From: Pseudomonadales bacterium
GTDB taxonomy: Bacteria > Pseudomonadota > Gammaproteobacteria > Pseudomonadales > IMCC2047
Length of the DNA: 64,000 nucleotides
NCBI GenBank assembly: GCA_024234615.1
Contig: JACKNY010000003.1
Location: 1 to 64,000 of the forward strand
Direction: 5' to 3'
The notes below the pieces were generated by a model that did no database searches, was not told the DNA's origin, and saw nothing but the letters and a program-made list of their open reading frames with translations. This document shows positions 54,357 through 61,753 of this stretch, piece by piece. A program made the position numbers and the translations under genes. The number at the start of each line of letters is the position of its first letter. Position 1 is the stretch's first letter.

Positions 54357-55817
54357 ATGCAATGGGAAACTGTGATCGGATTGGAAATTCACGTCCAACT
54401 CGCCACCCAATCTAAAATCTTTTCCGGCTCCAGCACCGCCTTTGGCGCTGAGCCCAACACCCAAGCCAGCGCCATCGATCTTGGCTTTCCCGGCGTACTG
54501 CCCGTGCTCAATGAAGAGGCGGTGAGGATGGCGGTTAAATTTGGCTTGGCGATTGATGCCCATATTGGCGAAAAATCCGTCTTCGCACGCAAAAACTATT
54601 TCTATCCCGACTTGCCCAAAGGCTATCAAATCAGTCAGATGGAGTTACCTATCGTCGGCAAGGGCCATATTGAGATTACGCTGGACGACGGATCAATCCG
54701 GGAAATCGGCGTCACCCGCGCGCACCTCGAAGAAGATGCGGGGAAATCCCTGCACGAAGCCACTTTTGAAATACATGGGCACGGCATGACCGGCATCGAC
54801 CTCAACCGCACCGGCACACCTTTATTGGAAATCGTTTCCGAGCCGGATTTACGCTCTGCCAAAGAAGCCGTTGCCTATCTTAAAAAGATTCACTCACTGA
54901 TCCGCTATTTGGGTATTTCCGACGGCAATATGGCCGAAGGCTCCATGCGCTGCGACGCCAACGTTTCGGTGCGGCCAAAAGGACAAAAGGAATTCGGCAC
55001 CCGTGCGGAAATCAAAAACGTTAACTCCTTCCGCTTTGTTGAAAAAGCCATCAACCATGAAGTAGAACGCCAGATTGACCTGTTGGAAAGCGGCGGCAAA
55101 GTTGTGCAGGAAACGCGGCTTTACGATTCCGACAAGGACGAAACCCGCTCCATGCGCAGCAAAGAGGAAGCCAACGATTACCGTTACTTCCCCGACCCTG
55201 ATCTGCTACCAATTGTGCTGGAAGCAGATTACATTCAAGCTATCCGCGACAGCCTGCCCGAGCTGCCTCAGCAAAAGCGCCATCGGTTTATCGATGAATT
55301 CCAACTCACCCCCTACGATGCGGACTTACTTTCCAGCGAACGTGAGACCGCCGAATTTTTTGAAACCGTGGCACAGACTATTGGCGATGCCAAGCTTGCC
55401 GCCAACTGGGTGAATGGCGAACTCGCTGCGGCCTTAAACAAAGACAATACGGAAATAAGCCAAAGCCCCATTTCCGCCGACCAATTGGCAGGCCTACTGC
55501 AACGTATTCAGGATGATAGTATTTCCGGCAAAATGGCCAAGACCGTGTTTGAAGCCATGTGGAATGGTGAAGGCGATGCCGATCAAATCATCGCCGCCAA
55601 GGGACTCAAACAGGTTTCCGACAGCGGCGCGATTGAAGCCCTGGTGGATGAGGTTATCGCCAACCATGCAGCACAGGTCGAAAACTACCGCAACGCCGAC
55701 GACAGTAAGCGTCCTAAAATGCTCGGTTTTTTTGTCGGGCAGGTGATGAAAGTCTCGAAGGGGCAGGCCAATCCAAAGCAGGTTAACGAGATACTTTTAA
55801 GTAAATTAAACACTTAG
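54357..55817 (+). CDS. gatB: Glutamyl/aspartyl-tRNA amidotransferase subunit B
   Basis: A 486-residue subunit that binds the tRNA, activates the acyl group with ATP and transfers ammonia. Signatures are ETVIGLEIHVQLATQSKIF, FYPDLPKGYQISQ and LRSAKEAVAYLKKIHSL; the C-terminal GatB/YqeY helical domain covers residues 340-486. It ends 8 bases before the next gene. Confidence 0.97.
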   Translation: MQWETVIGLEIHVQLATQSKIFSGSSTAFGAEPNTQASAIDLGFPGVLPVLNEEAVRMAVKFGLAIDAHIGEKSVFARKNYFYPDLPKGYQISQMELPIVGKGHIEITLDDGSIREIGVTRAHLEEDAGKSLHEATFEIHGHGMTGIDLNRTGTPLLEIVSEPDLRSAKEAVAYLKKIHSLIRYLGISDGNMAEGSMRCDANVSVRPKGQKEFGTRAEIKNVNSFRFVEKAINHEVERQIDLLESGGKVVQETRLYDSDKDETRSMRSKEEANDYRYFPDPDLLPIVLEADYIQAIRDSLPELPQQKRHRFIDEFQLTPYDADLLSSERETAEFFETVAQTIGDAKLAANWVNGELAAALNKDNTEISQSPISADQLAGLLQRIQDDSISGKMAKTVFEAMWNGEGDADQIIAAKGLKQVSDSGAIEALVDEVIANHAAQVENYRNADDSKRPKMLGFFVGQVMKVSKGQANPKQVNEILLSKLNT

Positions 55818-55825
55818 GAACAAAA

Positions 55826-56122
55826 ATGGCATTAAAAAAAGACAAAGCAAAAGTCATCGATGAAGTATTCGACGAGGCACGCTTAAAATTATTTCTGAAT
55901 ATCCGCCCTCCGGAAGGTGTCAATTCTGACTACAACATACTGGAACGCGCCTATCGAGGCATGACCGCCGACTACTTTGCCCAGTTTTTAGCACTTTTTA
56001 TTAGCGCTGGCCACGATATTAATGCGCAGAACCCTTTAGGAAAAACCCTGCTAAGCGTGATTTCTCAACATCAGCAGGCGGGAGATTATATAACAGCACT
56101 AAAACAGCACGGTGCCATCTAG
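55826..56122 (+). CDS. PA4642-family hypothetical protein
   Basis: A 98-residue soluble protein of the family named after Pseudomonas PA4642. Conserved blocks are LKLFLNIRPPEGVNSDYNIL, YRGMTADYFAQFLALFISAG and NAQNPLGKTLLSVI. No function is known. It follows gatB by 8 bases and may be co-transcribed. Its end overlaps the integron integrase end by four bases, so it marks the core side of the integron. Confidence 0.8.
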   Translation: MALKKDKAKVIDEVFDEARLKLFLNIRPPEGVNSDYNILERAYRGMTADYFAQFLALFISAGHDINAQNPLGKTLLSVISQHQQAGDYITALKQHGAI

Positions 56123-57087
56123 ATCAGGTCAGATAAAGGGCTACGCACCCCCCGCGCACCTCGATTCAGCACATGCGTATAAATTTCTGTGGTTTTAACG
56201 TCAGCATGGCCCAATTGCTCTTGTACGGTGCGAATGTCTGCGCCGGATTGCAGCAGATGAGTGGCAAAGGAATGGCGCAGGGTGTGACTGGTGACGTCTT
56301 TTTGAATGTTTGCTTTTTGGCGCGCAGCTCGGATCATTTTGTTAACGGCAGACTCATCAACATGATGACGACGTAACTTAACCGTTCCAGGCTCCAAGCT
56401 GAGCCGCGTAGACGGAAACAAATACTGCCAACCCAACTCTTTACTCGCGCTAGGGTACTTGCGAGATAGCGCGTTTGGCAACCATACACCGGCGTAACTC
56501 TCAACCAAGCAATCCACTTCCAGCAATTTTTTAACCTTCAGCACTTGCATCTTAATCAGGTTAACCAGCTCAGGAGCAAGAGTGACTACTCTGTGTTTTC
56601 CGCCCTTGCCATACCAAATTTGCAATTGTAAGTGATCAAGATTAACGTCTTTTACACGCAGCCTAACCAACTCAATACGCCGTAATCCCGATCCATAAAG
56701 CAACGAAACCATAAGTAGCCTAGTGTCATCGAATTGGGCAATTAAAGCACGTACCTCATCCTTATTAAGAACTACCGGCAGCTTGCGCTGCCTACGAGCA
56801 TGGCGAAAGTCTCCAATATCTCCTATTGGACGCTGTATGACATTCTTATAGAGAAAGACCAACGCGTTCAGCGCTATAGCCTGAGTAGCAGAGGAAACCT
56901 TCCGGTGCACCGCTAGATACGTTAAGAAAGCTTCAACGTCAGCAGCGAGCAACTCATTGGGGTGTTTTTTCTTATGGAAAATAATGTAGAATTTGATCCA
57001 GTATAAATACGACTTAATCGTTCTGGGGCTGTAATTACGTACCAGCATATAATCCCGGATTGTCCGAAGGAATGGCGAAGATGACAT
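56119..57087 (-). CDS. intI: Integron integrase IntI
   Basis: A 322-residue tyrosine recombinase. Catalytic residues: Arg in LLYGSGLRRIELVRL near 146, His-x-x-Arg in SHTLRHSFATHLLQSG near 272, His in QLGHADVKTTEIYTHVL near 298 and the closing Tyr in that motif. It contains the insertion unique to IntI proteins just before the second box (LGWQYLFPSTRLSLEPG, then LRRHHVDESAVNKMI), which separates it from XerC/D. It recombines folded single-stranded attC hairpins with attI. The ATG at 57087 has GGAG about 8 bases upstream. No frameshift, so likely active. Confidence 0.95.
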   Translation of the reverse strand: MSSSPFLRTIRDYMLVRNYSPRTIKSYLYWIKFYIIFHKKKHPNELLAADVEAFLTYLAVHRKVSSATQAIALNALVFLYKNVIQRPIGDIGDFRHARRQRKLPVVLNKDEVRALIAQFDDTRLLMVSLLYGSGLRRIELVRLRVKDVNLDHLQLQIWYGKGGKHRVVTLAPELVNLIKMQVLKVKKLLEVDCLVESYAGVWLPNALSRKYPSASKELGWQYLFPSTRLSLEPGTVKLRRHHVDESAVNKMIRAARQKANIQKDVTSHTLRHSFATHLLQSGADIRTVQEQLGHADVKTTEIYTHVLNRGARGVRSPLSDLI

Positions 57088-57109
57088 TAGGAACTCCTTA
57101 TCCTTTAAA

Positions 57110-57129
57110 TACTGTACAAATAAACAGTA
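57110..57129. promoter_or_regulatory. LexA box in the integrase promoter
   Basis: TACTGTACAAATAAACAGTA fits the LexA operator consensus, CTG-N10-CAG with an outer TA on each side. It lies 23 bases upstream of the intI start codon, overlapping its likely promoter. LexA control makes integrase, and so cassette shuffling, respond to DNA damage and to incoming single-stranded DNA, as known for Vibrio and class 1 integrons. Confidence 0.88.
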
Positions 57130-57321
57130 TATTTATTTTCAAAGAAGTCAATTCTTTTTTTCTTAAAGCCGGCCCGATATTTCTGCGTCCGACGTTTATC
57201 TATTATTTTTTTGTTTTGTTTTTCAATAAGTTGCTGACTGCGTAAATGTTGCGAAAAAATTAAATGCCAGCCCGATAATAATTATTATGAGGCCGCTGGC
57301 CTCATAAACATACTGTTAAAT
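57130..57321. other. attI region with insertion core at 57315-57321
   Basis: The region between intI and the first cassette ends in GTTAAAT, whose exact reverse complement (ATTTAAC, 57716-57722) begins the attC of cassette 1, so the attI/cassette junction lies after the G at 57315. A perfect 8-base stem with a GCT loop (ATGAGGCC/GGCCTCAT, 57287-57305) stands just before the core, within AT-rich sequence. The cassette promoter Pc should be here or inside intI; a weak pair TTGCGA (57249) and GATAAT (57274) has too long a spacing to trust. Confidence 0.75.
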
Positions 57322-57334
57322 TCAAAGAGGCCCA

Positions 57335-57721
57335 ATGAGCCAACTCGACGAATATAAAAGGTCTAAACTTCATTATCTCTGTATTGACTACCCAGAGGGT
57401 GATCGGGTGAGGATATTGAAGGAGCTTGTTGAGTCAGGTGAAGATGTTAATTTGAAAGATAAAAATGGGTGGTCACCATTGCATTTTGCTGCACAGGAAG
57501 GCGATAGCATTATTGCAAAAGAACTAATTGATCTTGGTGCAGATATTGCCGCAGCTGAATGTAATGGCAACACACCGCTATGGGTCGCAACAATGAACTC
57601 AAATTCTTCCAATAAATTAATTCATGTTTTACTAGAAGCCGGAGCAGACCCCGACAAAGAAAATAACCATGGAGTATCTCCCATGGAAATAAGTCCGGAG
57701 CTATTCAAAAATGGAATTTAA
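57335..57721 (+). CDS. Cassette 1: ankyrin-repeat protein
   Basis: A 128-residue protein made of about three ankyrin repeats: SGEDVNLKDKNGWSPLHFAA, then LGADIAAAECNGNTPLWVAT, then AGADPDKENNHGVSPMEI. Such small repeat proteins bind other proteins; the partner is unknown. No signal peptide, so cytoplasmic. The ATG at 57335 is 19 bases inside the cassette with AGAGG upstream, and its stop overlaps the R'' end of the attC, typical for cassettes. Confidence 0.85.
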   Translation: MSQLDEYKRSKLHYLCIDYPEGDRVRILKELVESGEDVNLKDKNGWSPLHFAAQEGDSIIAKELIDLGADIAAAECNGNTPLWVATMNSNSSNKLIHVLLEAGADPDKENNHGVSPMEISPELFKNGI

Positions 57722-57817
57722 CAAGCGGCTCCACTGGAAAAATTTTACTGTCACCTTTTTAGCGCTGCGCGGCAAAAAAGCCGCCAGCAAAATTTTCCCG
57801 TGAGCCGGGCGTTAGAT
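57716..57817 (+). repeat. attC site 1 (102 bp)
   Basis: Bounded by R'' ATTTAAC and R' GTTAGAT (57811-57817). Inside, CGGCTC pairs with GAGCCG and GGAAAAATTTT with AAAATTTTCC, giving a long imperfect hairpin as expected for recombination of the folded bottom strand. Confidence 0.9.
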
Positions 57818-57833
57818 GCCACAGGAGAACTAT

Positions 57834-58658
57834 GTGAAACCTTCAAAAATCTTAATCTCAATCTTTGTTGCACTGGTAGTTTCTGGCTGTGACCAGCTTG
57901 CTCCAGCACCGACGATTGATGCGTCTTCCGATGAATCAATGAAACAATCGGCTCAGGAAATACGAGAATCTCTGCCTGAAAACGAGCGAGCCGAATTTGA
58001 CAAAGCATTGCAGGTTTTGGCGTTTAGCCAAATCAATCTCAACGATATATTCGCTGAGGGTGCAGCGGGCGCTGGAAATCTTGAGGGGAAAATGCGGGAA
58101 TCATTACACGGCAAAACAGCCCGAGAAGTTGTAGCTGAAGCCGAGCGTATCCAGCGTGAACGAAAAGCGCGAGAGAAGGAACAGGCGCTTAACGAAATCA
58201 AAGAACTGGAGCAAGAAAAAGCAGATGCCGCTGCGGCGAGAGAGCAGCTTAAAGCATTCGAGATTATTCGCTCACGCTTTCATATGAAAGAGCAGCGGTA
58301 TAGTGGCAAGCAACCAGTCATCGAGTTAACTGTAAAAAATGGCACAAGTTCTGCGGTATCAAGAGCGTACTTCGAGGGAACAATAGCCAGCCCAAATCGC
58401 AGCGTTCCTTGGCTAAAGGATACTTTTAATTACAGAATTTCTGGAGGTCTAGAACCGGGAGAAGAGGCAAGTTGGAGCCTTGCGCCAAATATGTTCTCTG
58501 ACTGGGGCAAAGTTGAAGCACCTGCGGATGCAATCTTTACCGTAACAGTCGAGCGCTTAGATGGCGCTGACGGTGAAGCATTATATTCTACAACTGGCTT
58601 TTCCGAGCGCGAGCAAAAGCGCTTGGCAGAGTTAAAACAAAAATACGGTTTGGAGTAA
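57834..58658 (+). CDS. Cassette 2: DUF6694-like lipoprotein
   Basis: A 274-residue lipoprotein with a signal peptide and lipobox (LVALVVSGC-type end, lipidated Cys near residue 20). The segment TIDASSDESMKQSAQEIRES and the following LPENERAEFDKALQVL resemble DUF6694-family lipoproteins. Residues 80-150 are a highly charged coiled coil; the C-terminal 120 residues are probably a beta-sandwich (QPVIELTVKNGTSSAVSRAY). I prefer GTG at 57834 with GGAG 8 bases before; an in-frame ATG at 57816 overlaps the core site. Function unknown; it should sit in the periplasm or outer membrane. Confidence 0.8.
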   Translation: MKPSKILISIFVALVVSGCDQLAPAPTIDASSDESMKQSAQEIRESLPENERAEFDKALQVLAFSQINLNDIFAEGAAGAGNLEGKMRESLHGKTAREVVAEAERIQRERKAREKEQALNEIKELEQEKADAAAAREQLKAFEIIRSRFHMKEQRYSGKQPVIELTVKNGTSSAVSRAYFEGTIASPNRSVPWLKDTFNYRISGGLEPGEEASWSLAPNMFSDWGKVEAPADAIFTVTVERLDGADGEALYSTTGFSEREQKRLAELKQKYGLE

Positions 58659-58663
58659 GTGGC

Positions 58664-58750
58664 ATCTAACAATTGCATGGAGAGGGACGCATTTTCCGCT
58701 ACGCCCTTCGGGCTACACTCCAAATGCGCCCCTCATGCAGAGCGTTAGAG
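58664..58750 (+). repeat. attC site 2 (87 bp)
   Basis: R'' ATCTAAC (58664-58670) to R' GTTAGAG (58744-58750). The arms GCATGGAGAGGGACGCATTT and the mirrored AAATGCGCCCCTCATGC form the hairpin around a CGCCCTTCGGGCT tip. R' ends in G where Y is usual, but the next cassette's R'' matches it exactly. Confidence 0.9.
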
Positions 58751-58756
58751 GTTACA

Positions 58757-59002
58757 GTGGAAATTCACGGTTACTCCAAGGAAGAGCAGTACGCTGAAGA
58801 TCTAATACCGGCCGAGCTAGCAGAAATCACGCTTGTCGCATCTCCTAAAGAGCTACGGCGCATTGCTAAATTTCTCGAGAACTGTGCAAACGGAATCGAG
58901 AGGCATGGGAAATCTTGGAGTCATGAGCACTTATCCGACCAAGACAAGAGCTTTGAAGACTCGCCACACTTCGTTGTTTACAATCCAGAGTACGAGCTGT
59001 GA
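58757..59002 (+). CDS. Cassette 3: small acidic protein, Imm32-like
   Basis: An 81-residue soluble protein starting with GTG at 58757, 12 bases inside the cassette. The block ITLVASPKELRRIAKFLENC followed by a SWSHEHLSD motif resembles immunity protein 32 (Imm32), a family of toxin-immunity and cassette proteins. If correct it would neutralise a toxin from a competitor. No toxin partner is present in the cassette. The resemblance is from memory of the family pattern and is moderate. Confidence 0.65.
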   Translation: MEIHGYSKEEQYAEDLIPAELAEITLVASPKELRRIAKFLENCANGIERHGKSWSHEHLSDQDKSFEDSPHFVVYNPEYEL

Positions 59003-59003
59003 C

Positions 59004-59091
59004 CTCTAACAAGTCGCTCAACGCTGCTCACTTCGTTCGCCGGACGTCCAAAAGCTACGCTTTTGTCCGCCCGTTAGCTTAATCGTTATAT
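59004..59091 (+). repeat. attC site 3 (88 bp)
   Basis: R'' CTCTAAC (59004-59010) to R' GTTATAT (59085-59091). The true R' is GTTATAT and not the nearby GTTAGCT at 59073, because the next cassette ends in ATATAAC. GGACGTCCAAAAGC and GCTTTTGTCC form the inner stem. Confidence 0.88.
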
Positions 59092-59148
59092 TTAAATCGG
59101 CTGCTAGATTGCGAAACACTCTTTATTTGTGCAAGGATGCTGGTCATG

Positions 59149-59790
59149 GGGAAACGATCCAGAATAAAAGGGAAAAAACCAGGTAGACCGTTGCCGCCGT
59201 CAAAACCACAGCTAGGAAAAAAGCGACTGGCCAGAGACAAATTCGCCATTTTAAACTTAAAGCTGGTGTTAGTTTATCTTCGCTATCATTTGTTGCGCTT
59301 GTGGGCAATTGTGACAACTGTTGTTTCATTAGTTTTGGCATATTTGCAAATACTTCCTGAAGTTGATCTGGTTTATGCGGGAGAGAATCGACGTAAAAAC
59401 GAACACCTAATCCCGCTTCGGATTACTAATAATGGATATTTCGATGTTAGGGTTATAAGAATAATTGGAGTTGGAAGTCCAGATGAAAAGCGCGGGGATG
59501 TTTGTGACGGTCTTCTTCGTGGCGCAGGGTATGAAGAAAATCTCCACATAGAAGCGAATACCTCGTACGACATTTTTTACGGCTATAAGGGAACGCCGTC
59601 CTGGCATAAATGGGGAGCAGTTCGCGTCATAGTTGAGTATGAAGTTCCTGGACTTTGGAAGCGGTCTGTAAAAAGCGAAGTATTTGTTCCAGACAGAGAC
59701 AAAGACGGGAATATAAATTGGATATTTGGAAATAGCAGAGATTTTCCACCATGCAAAACTCCGAGTCGCCCTACTGAGAACCATGATTAA
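59149..59790 (+). CDS. Cassette 4: membrane-anchored hypothetical protein
   Basis: A 213-residue protein from the ATG at 59149 (an in-frame start at 59137 is possible). The N-terminus is very basic (GKRSRIKGKKPGRPLPPSKP), then comes one membrane helix (LWAIVTTVVSLVLAYLQIL, about residues 53-71) and a C-terminal domain of about 140 residues that looks beta-rich (HLIPLRITNNGYFDVRVIRI). The basic side is probably cytoplasmic and the domain periplasmic. No family recognised. Confidence 0.7.
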   Translation, partial: GKRSRIKGKKPGRPLPPSKPQLGKKRLARDKFAILNLKLVLVYLRYHLLRLWAIVTTVVSLVLAYLQILPEVDLVYAGENRRKNEHLIPLRITNNGYFDVRVIRIIGVGSPDEKRGDVCDGLLRGAGYEENLHIEANTSYDIFYGYKGTPSWHKWGAVRVIVEYEVPGLWKRSVKSEVFVPDRDKDGNINWIFGNSRDFPPCKTPSRPTENHD

Positions 59791-59804
59791 ACCCTCGTTC
59801 CAAA

Positions 59805-59883
59805 ATATAACAAAAACAACAAATTCATTTCGCTTCGCTCCATCGGACGCAGCAAAGCTGCGCCGCTTTTGTAGGCGTTAAGC
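59805..59883 (+). repeat. attC site 4 (79 bp)
   Basis: R'' ATATAAC (59805-59811) to R' GTTAAGC (59877-59883). The central part CGCAGCAAAGCTGCG is a tight hairpin. It lies 15 bases after the cassette 4 stop. Confidence 0.87.
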
Positions 59884-59905
59884 GACCTAAAATCAGAGGA
59901 ATAAG

Positions 59906-60379
59906 ATGAAACACACTATAATTTTTTCTGCTTTTTTAGTTTCATCATGTGCAGTGACCAATCCATCTTACAACCAGTCTGGCTTGGCTCCAGAAGAGCT
60001 AGCTAGAGTTAAAACATATGTCGTGCCATGGCTGAAGAATGGTCACTCTGCTTCCATCAATCGAGTGTATTCAGAATCCGGAAATCTCCTTCTAGGAAGT
60101 AATTCACTTTTCAGTAATGAAGGTGCATTTCTTGGAGTAACGCTTGAACCAGGCAAATACCACTTTGACACGAGATGTGATGATGGTTTTACGTACTCAT
60201 TTCCCAAGGTCACCGCAGAGGTTAAGGGTGGTGTAAGTTACATTCTATTCTGTGAACGAATAATTGAAGAAAAAGCTTTTTTGGGTTTAAACCAAATTAG
60301 AGCAAATCGTGTGAAGATTATCGAAGAAAAAGATTTTTCACCAGATATAATTAGCGATACTAGGTATGAAAAGGAATGA
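59906..60379 (+). CDS. Cassette 5: lipoprotein of unknown function
   Basis: A 157-residue lipoprotein: short signal peptide with lipobox FLVSSC (Cys at residue 15). The mature part looks like a small beta-domain (FLGVTLEPGKYHFDTRCDDG, then VTAEVKGGVSYILFC). This pattern of a surface sandwich with a PGKY turn is common in small lipoproteins that carry PEGA-like or DUF2846-like domains, but I cannot assign it. The ATG at 59906 follows AGAGGA. Confidence 0.75.
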   Translation: MKHTIIFSAFLVSSCAVTNPSYNQSGLAPEELARVKTYVVPWLKNGHSASINRVYSESGNLLLGSNSLFSNEGAFLGVTLEPGKYHFDTRCDDGFTYSFPKVTAEVKGGVSYILFCERIIEEKAFLGLNQIRANRVKIIEEKDFSPDIISDTRYEKE

Positions 60380-60383
60380 TTTC

Positions 60384-60467
60384 GCTTAACAAGCACATTA
60401 AAAATCACCCACAAAAAACGTGGGCTGGACTCGCAAAAAACGCTCGCCTTTTATGTGGGCGTTATAT
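60384..60467 (+). repeat. attC site 5 (84 bp)
   Basis: R'' GCTTAAC (60384-60390) to R' GTTATAT (60461-60467). CACCCACAAAAAACGTGGG near the left and GTGGGCG at the right give the folded arms. Confidence 0.88.
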
Positions 60468-60470
60468 GCC

Positions 60471-60779
60471 ATGAGAAAAGTTATCGCCGCAATATTAGTT
60501 TTCGCCTCAAGCATCTGCCATGCCGAGGATTGTGAGCTTATTCTCCATAAGTTGGTCGAAAAGCTGGACCAAAAAGGAGATTTGGCTACGGATAAAAATA
60601 TTTACCTGAAAAAATTTAGCGCCGACGAGTTTTCAAGTTCATGCTATGTCAGGTACAAAGATTTAGATTATGTCCTATACCTTCACCCAGATGAGGTATC
60701 AGTTGTGGTGTCATTCGTTGACTCCAGCACTGGCAATAAGTCGTTTAAAGGGCCATTTTTCTCGGCCTACAGGAAATAG
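60471..60779 (+). CDS. Cassette 6: small secreted protein
   Basis: A 102-residue protein from the ATG at 60471, only 3 bases after the attC core, with a signal peptide (MRKVIAAILVFASSICHA) cut after Ala. The mature 84 residues have two Cys (one early, EDCELIL, and one at SSSCYVRY) that could form a disulphide. Likely periplasmic; no family recognised. With so short a leader, translation may use the attC region upstream. Confidence 0.7.
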   Translation: MRKVIAAILVFASSICHAEDCELILHKLVEKLDQKGDLATDKNIYLKKFSADEFSSSCYVRYKDLDYVLYLHPDEVSVVVSFVDSSTGNKSFKGPFFSAYRK

Positions 60780-60793
60780 AGTGCATAAAAAGC

Positions 60794-60887
60794 ATATAAC
60801 AATCACAACCACGTTAGCCCCTTCGGGGCCGGACCTCCACTCCGCGGCTTCGCCACTGCGTTCCGGCCCGTGTTGTGGGCGTTAGAG
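60794..60887 (+). repeat. attC site 6 (94 bp)
   Basis: R'' ATATAAC (60794-60800) to R' GTTAGAG (60881-60887). AACCACGTTAGCCCCTTCGG is mirrored in part by CCGTGTTGTGGGC; GGCCGGACCTCC and CTGCGTTCCGGCC pair in the arm. Confidence 0.88.
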
Positions 60888-60892
60888 TGCTT

Positions 60893-61249
60893 ATGGACTC
60901 AAGTTTGAAATTAATGCTGTTTGTTTCAATAGGCGGTATCACCGCGTTATTACCGTTGATGTTTATTAAAAGTGAAAAAATGACGGTAAAAAATCTCTCT
61001 TTAATGTTTGGGCTGTTTTCTGGAATGTCTGTAATTTTTAGCGGAATTGTGGCAATTGGTGCGAACTGTGGGTTTCTAGAAACGCTATTTATGAAAGGCA
61101 GTCAGTGTAATTTCCTGCCCTTTGCGAATACTCGAACTGTGCCAGTAACAAACACGCTTGCATTTATATTTATTGTTCTTATGGTCATCGCCGCGATAAG
61201 AGATGCGATATTTAAATTAACTCGGAAACAAGATGATAAAGCACTCTAA
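60893..61249 (+). CDS. Cassette 7: small inner-membrane protein
   Basis: A 118-residue protein from the ATG at 60893, with three hydrophobic helices (LMLFVSIGGITALLPLMFI, FGLFSGMSVIFSGIVAIGA, TLAFIFIVLMVIAAI) and a basic C-terminus (KLTRKQDDKAL). No family recognised. Its stop codon lies inside the R'' box CTCTAAC (61244-61250). The matching far half of the attC is missing. Confidence 0.72.
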   Translation: MDSSLKLMLFVSIGGITALLPLMFIKSEKMTVKNLSLMFGLFSGMSVIFSGIVAIGANCGFLETLFMKGSQCNFLPFANTRTVPVTNTLAFIFIVLMVIAAIRDAIFKLTRKQDDKAL

Positions 61250-61250
61250 C
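61244..61250 (+). repeat. attC site 7, left half only
   Basis: CTCTAAC, within GCACTCTAAC (61241-61250), is the exact reverse complement of the start of cassette 7 (GTTAGAGTGC, 60881-60890), so it is a true R'' box. No L boxes or R' core follow before a terminator at 61293; the rest has been deleted or replaced. Confidence 0.75.
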
Positions 61251-61292
61251 ATCTATATGACCGCCCCTCGTCAATAGGCAAAACGAGTTTTT

Positions 61293-61322
61293 AAACCGGC
61301 GTCAGCCGGTTTATTCTTTTTC
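61293..61322 (+). terminator. Strong intrinsic terminator closing the cassette array
   Basis: AAACCGGC (61293-61300), loop GTCA, GCCGGTTT (61305-61312), then ATTCTTTTTC. An eight-pair GC-rich stem followed by T residues is a convincing terminator for transcripts coming from the array. Confidence 0.78.
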
Positions 61323-61753
61323 TTATCCTTTGATCTGTTGTCTCTACTGCCGACCCATTTATTGTCGTTCTACAGGTGTGCCTGCGAACAAACATCTATC
61401 GAGCATCTGCCTGGCGCAGACCGTTACTTCGGTTGCATCAGGGGTGATGGTCTTTGGGATTCACCATCACGTACTAGAATCTTGCCGGTTACCCTGAATA
61501 GTGGTGTGTCAAAGTGTCGGGCTCGCCTAAGTTAAACAGAACAAGGCGTCCAGTTATTGCGCTACTCACGTCAGGGGCAGACACAGTCAATCAATGGTTT
61601 AGGTGGCAGTCGCTGCCTCCATTCAAAGCGAGGGCATTGGCGCATTCTCCGATCATGGCATACGTGGTCAAAGCCACCTTTAGGGTTGCCATGAGATCGG
61701 TTGGCGCTCGATAAGCCAGTTATGCGTTGTTGGCTGACAGCGACTACCGCAAC
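61323..61753. other. Unassigned stretch between cassette array and IS110 remnant
   Basis: I see no convincing gene. The sequence holds attC-like pieces: GAACAAGGCGTCCAGT near 61530 and a possible R' core GTTATGC at 61719-61725, but no matching R'' partner. It may be a decayed cassette or recombination debris. Confidence 0.35.

Larger units (their letters stand above)
56119..61250. mobile_element. Chromosomal integron: integrase, attI region and seven-cassette array
   Basis: A divergent IntI-type integrase, an attI region and seven gene cassettes all reading away from it make up the platform. The cassette borders can be set because each cassette starts with a GTTRRRY-like core and ends with its exact reverse complement: GTTAAAT/ATTTAAC, GTTAGAT/ATCTAAC, GTTAGAG/CTCTAAC, GTTATAT/ATATAAC, GTTAAGC/GCTTAAC, GTTATAT/ATATAAC and GTTAGAG/CTCTAAC. 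It has no transposon or plasmid context and sits in the core next to gatB, so it is a sedentary chromosomal integron. Confidence 0.93.

Noticed and set aside
59073..59079. GTTAGCT as the R' core of attC 3
   Set aside because: The following cassette ends in ATATAAC, which mirrors GTTATAT at 59085; GTTAGCT belongs to the inner L' part.
57334..61250. CRISPR array or other tandem repeat
   Set aside because: The repeated spacing comes from attC sites of different sequence and length, not identical short repeats; no cas genes are present.
61338..61535. 65-residue frame after the array terminator
   Set aside because: No ribosome site, odd composition and no family resemblance; likely non-coding debris.
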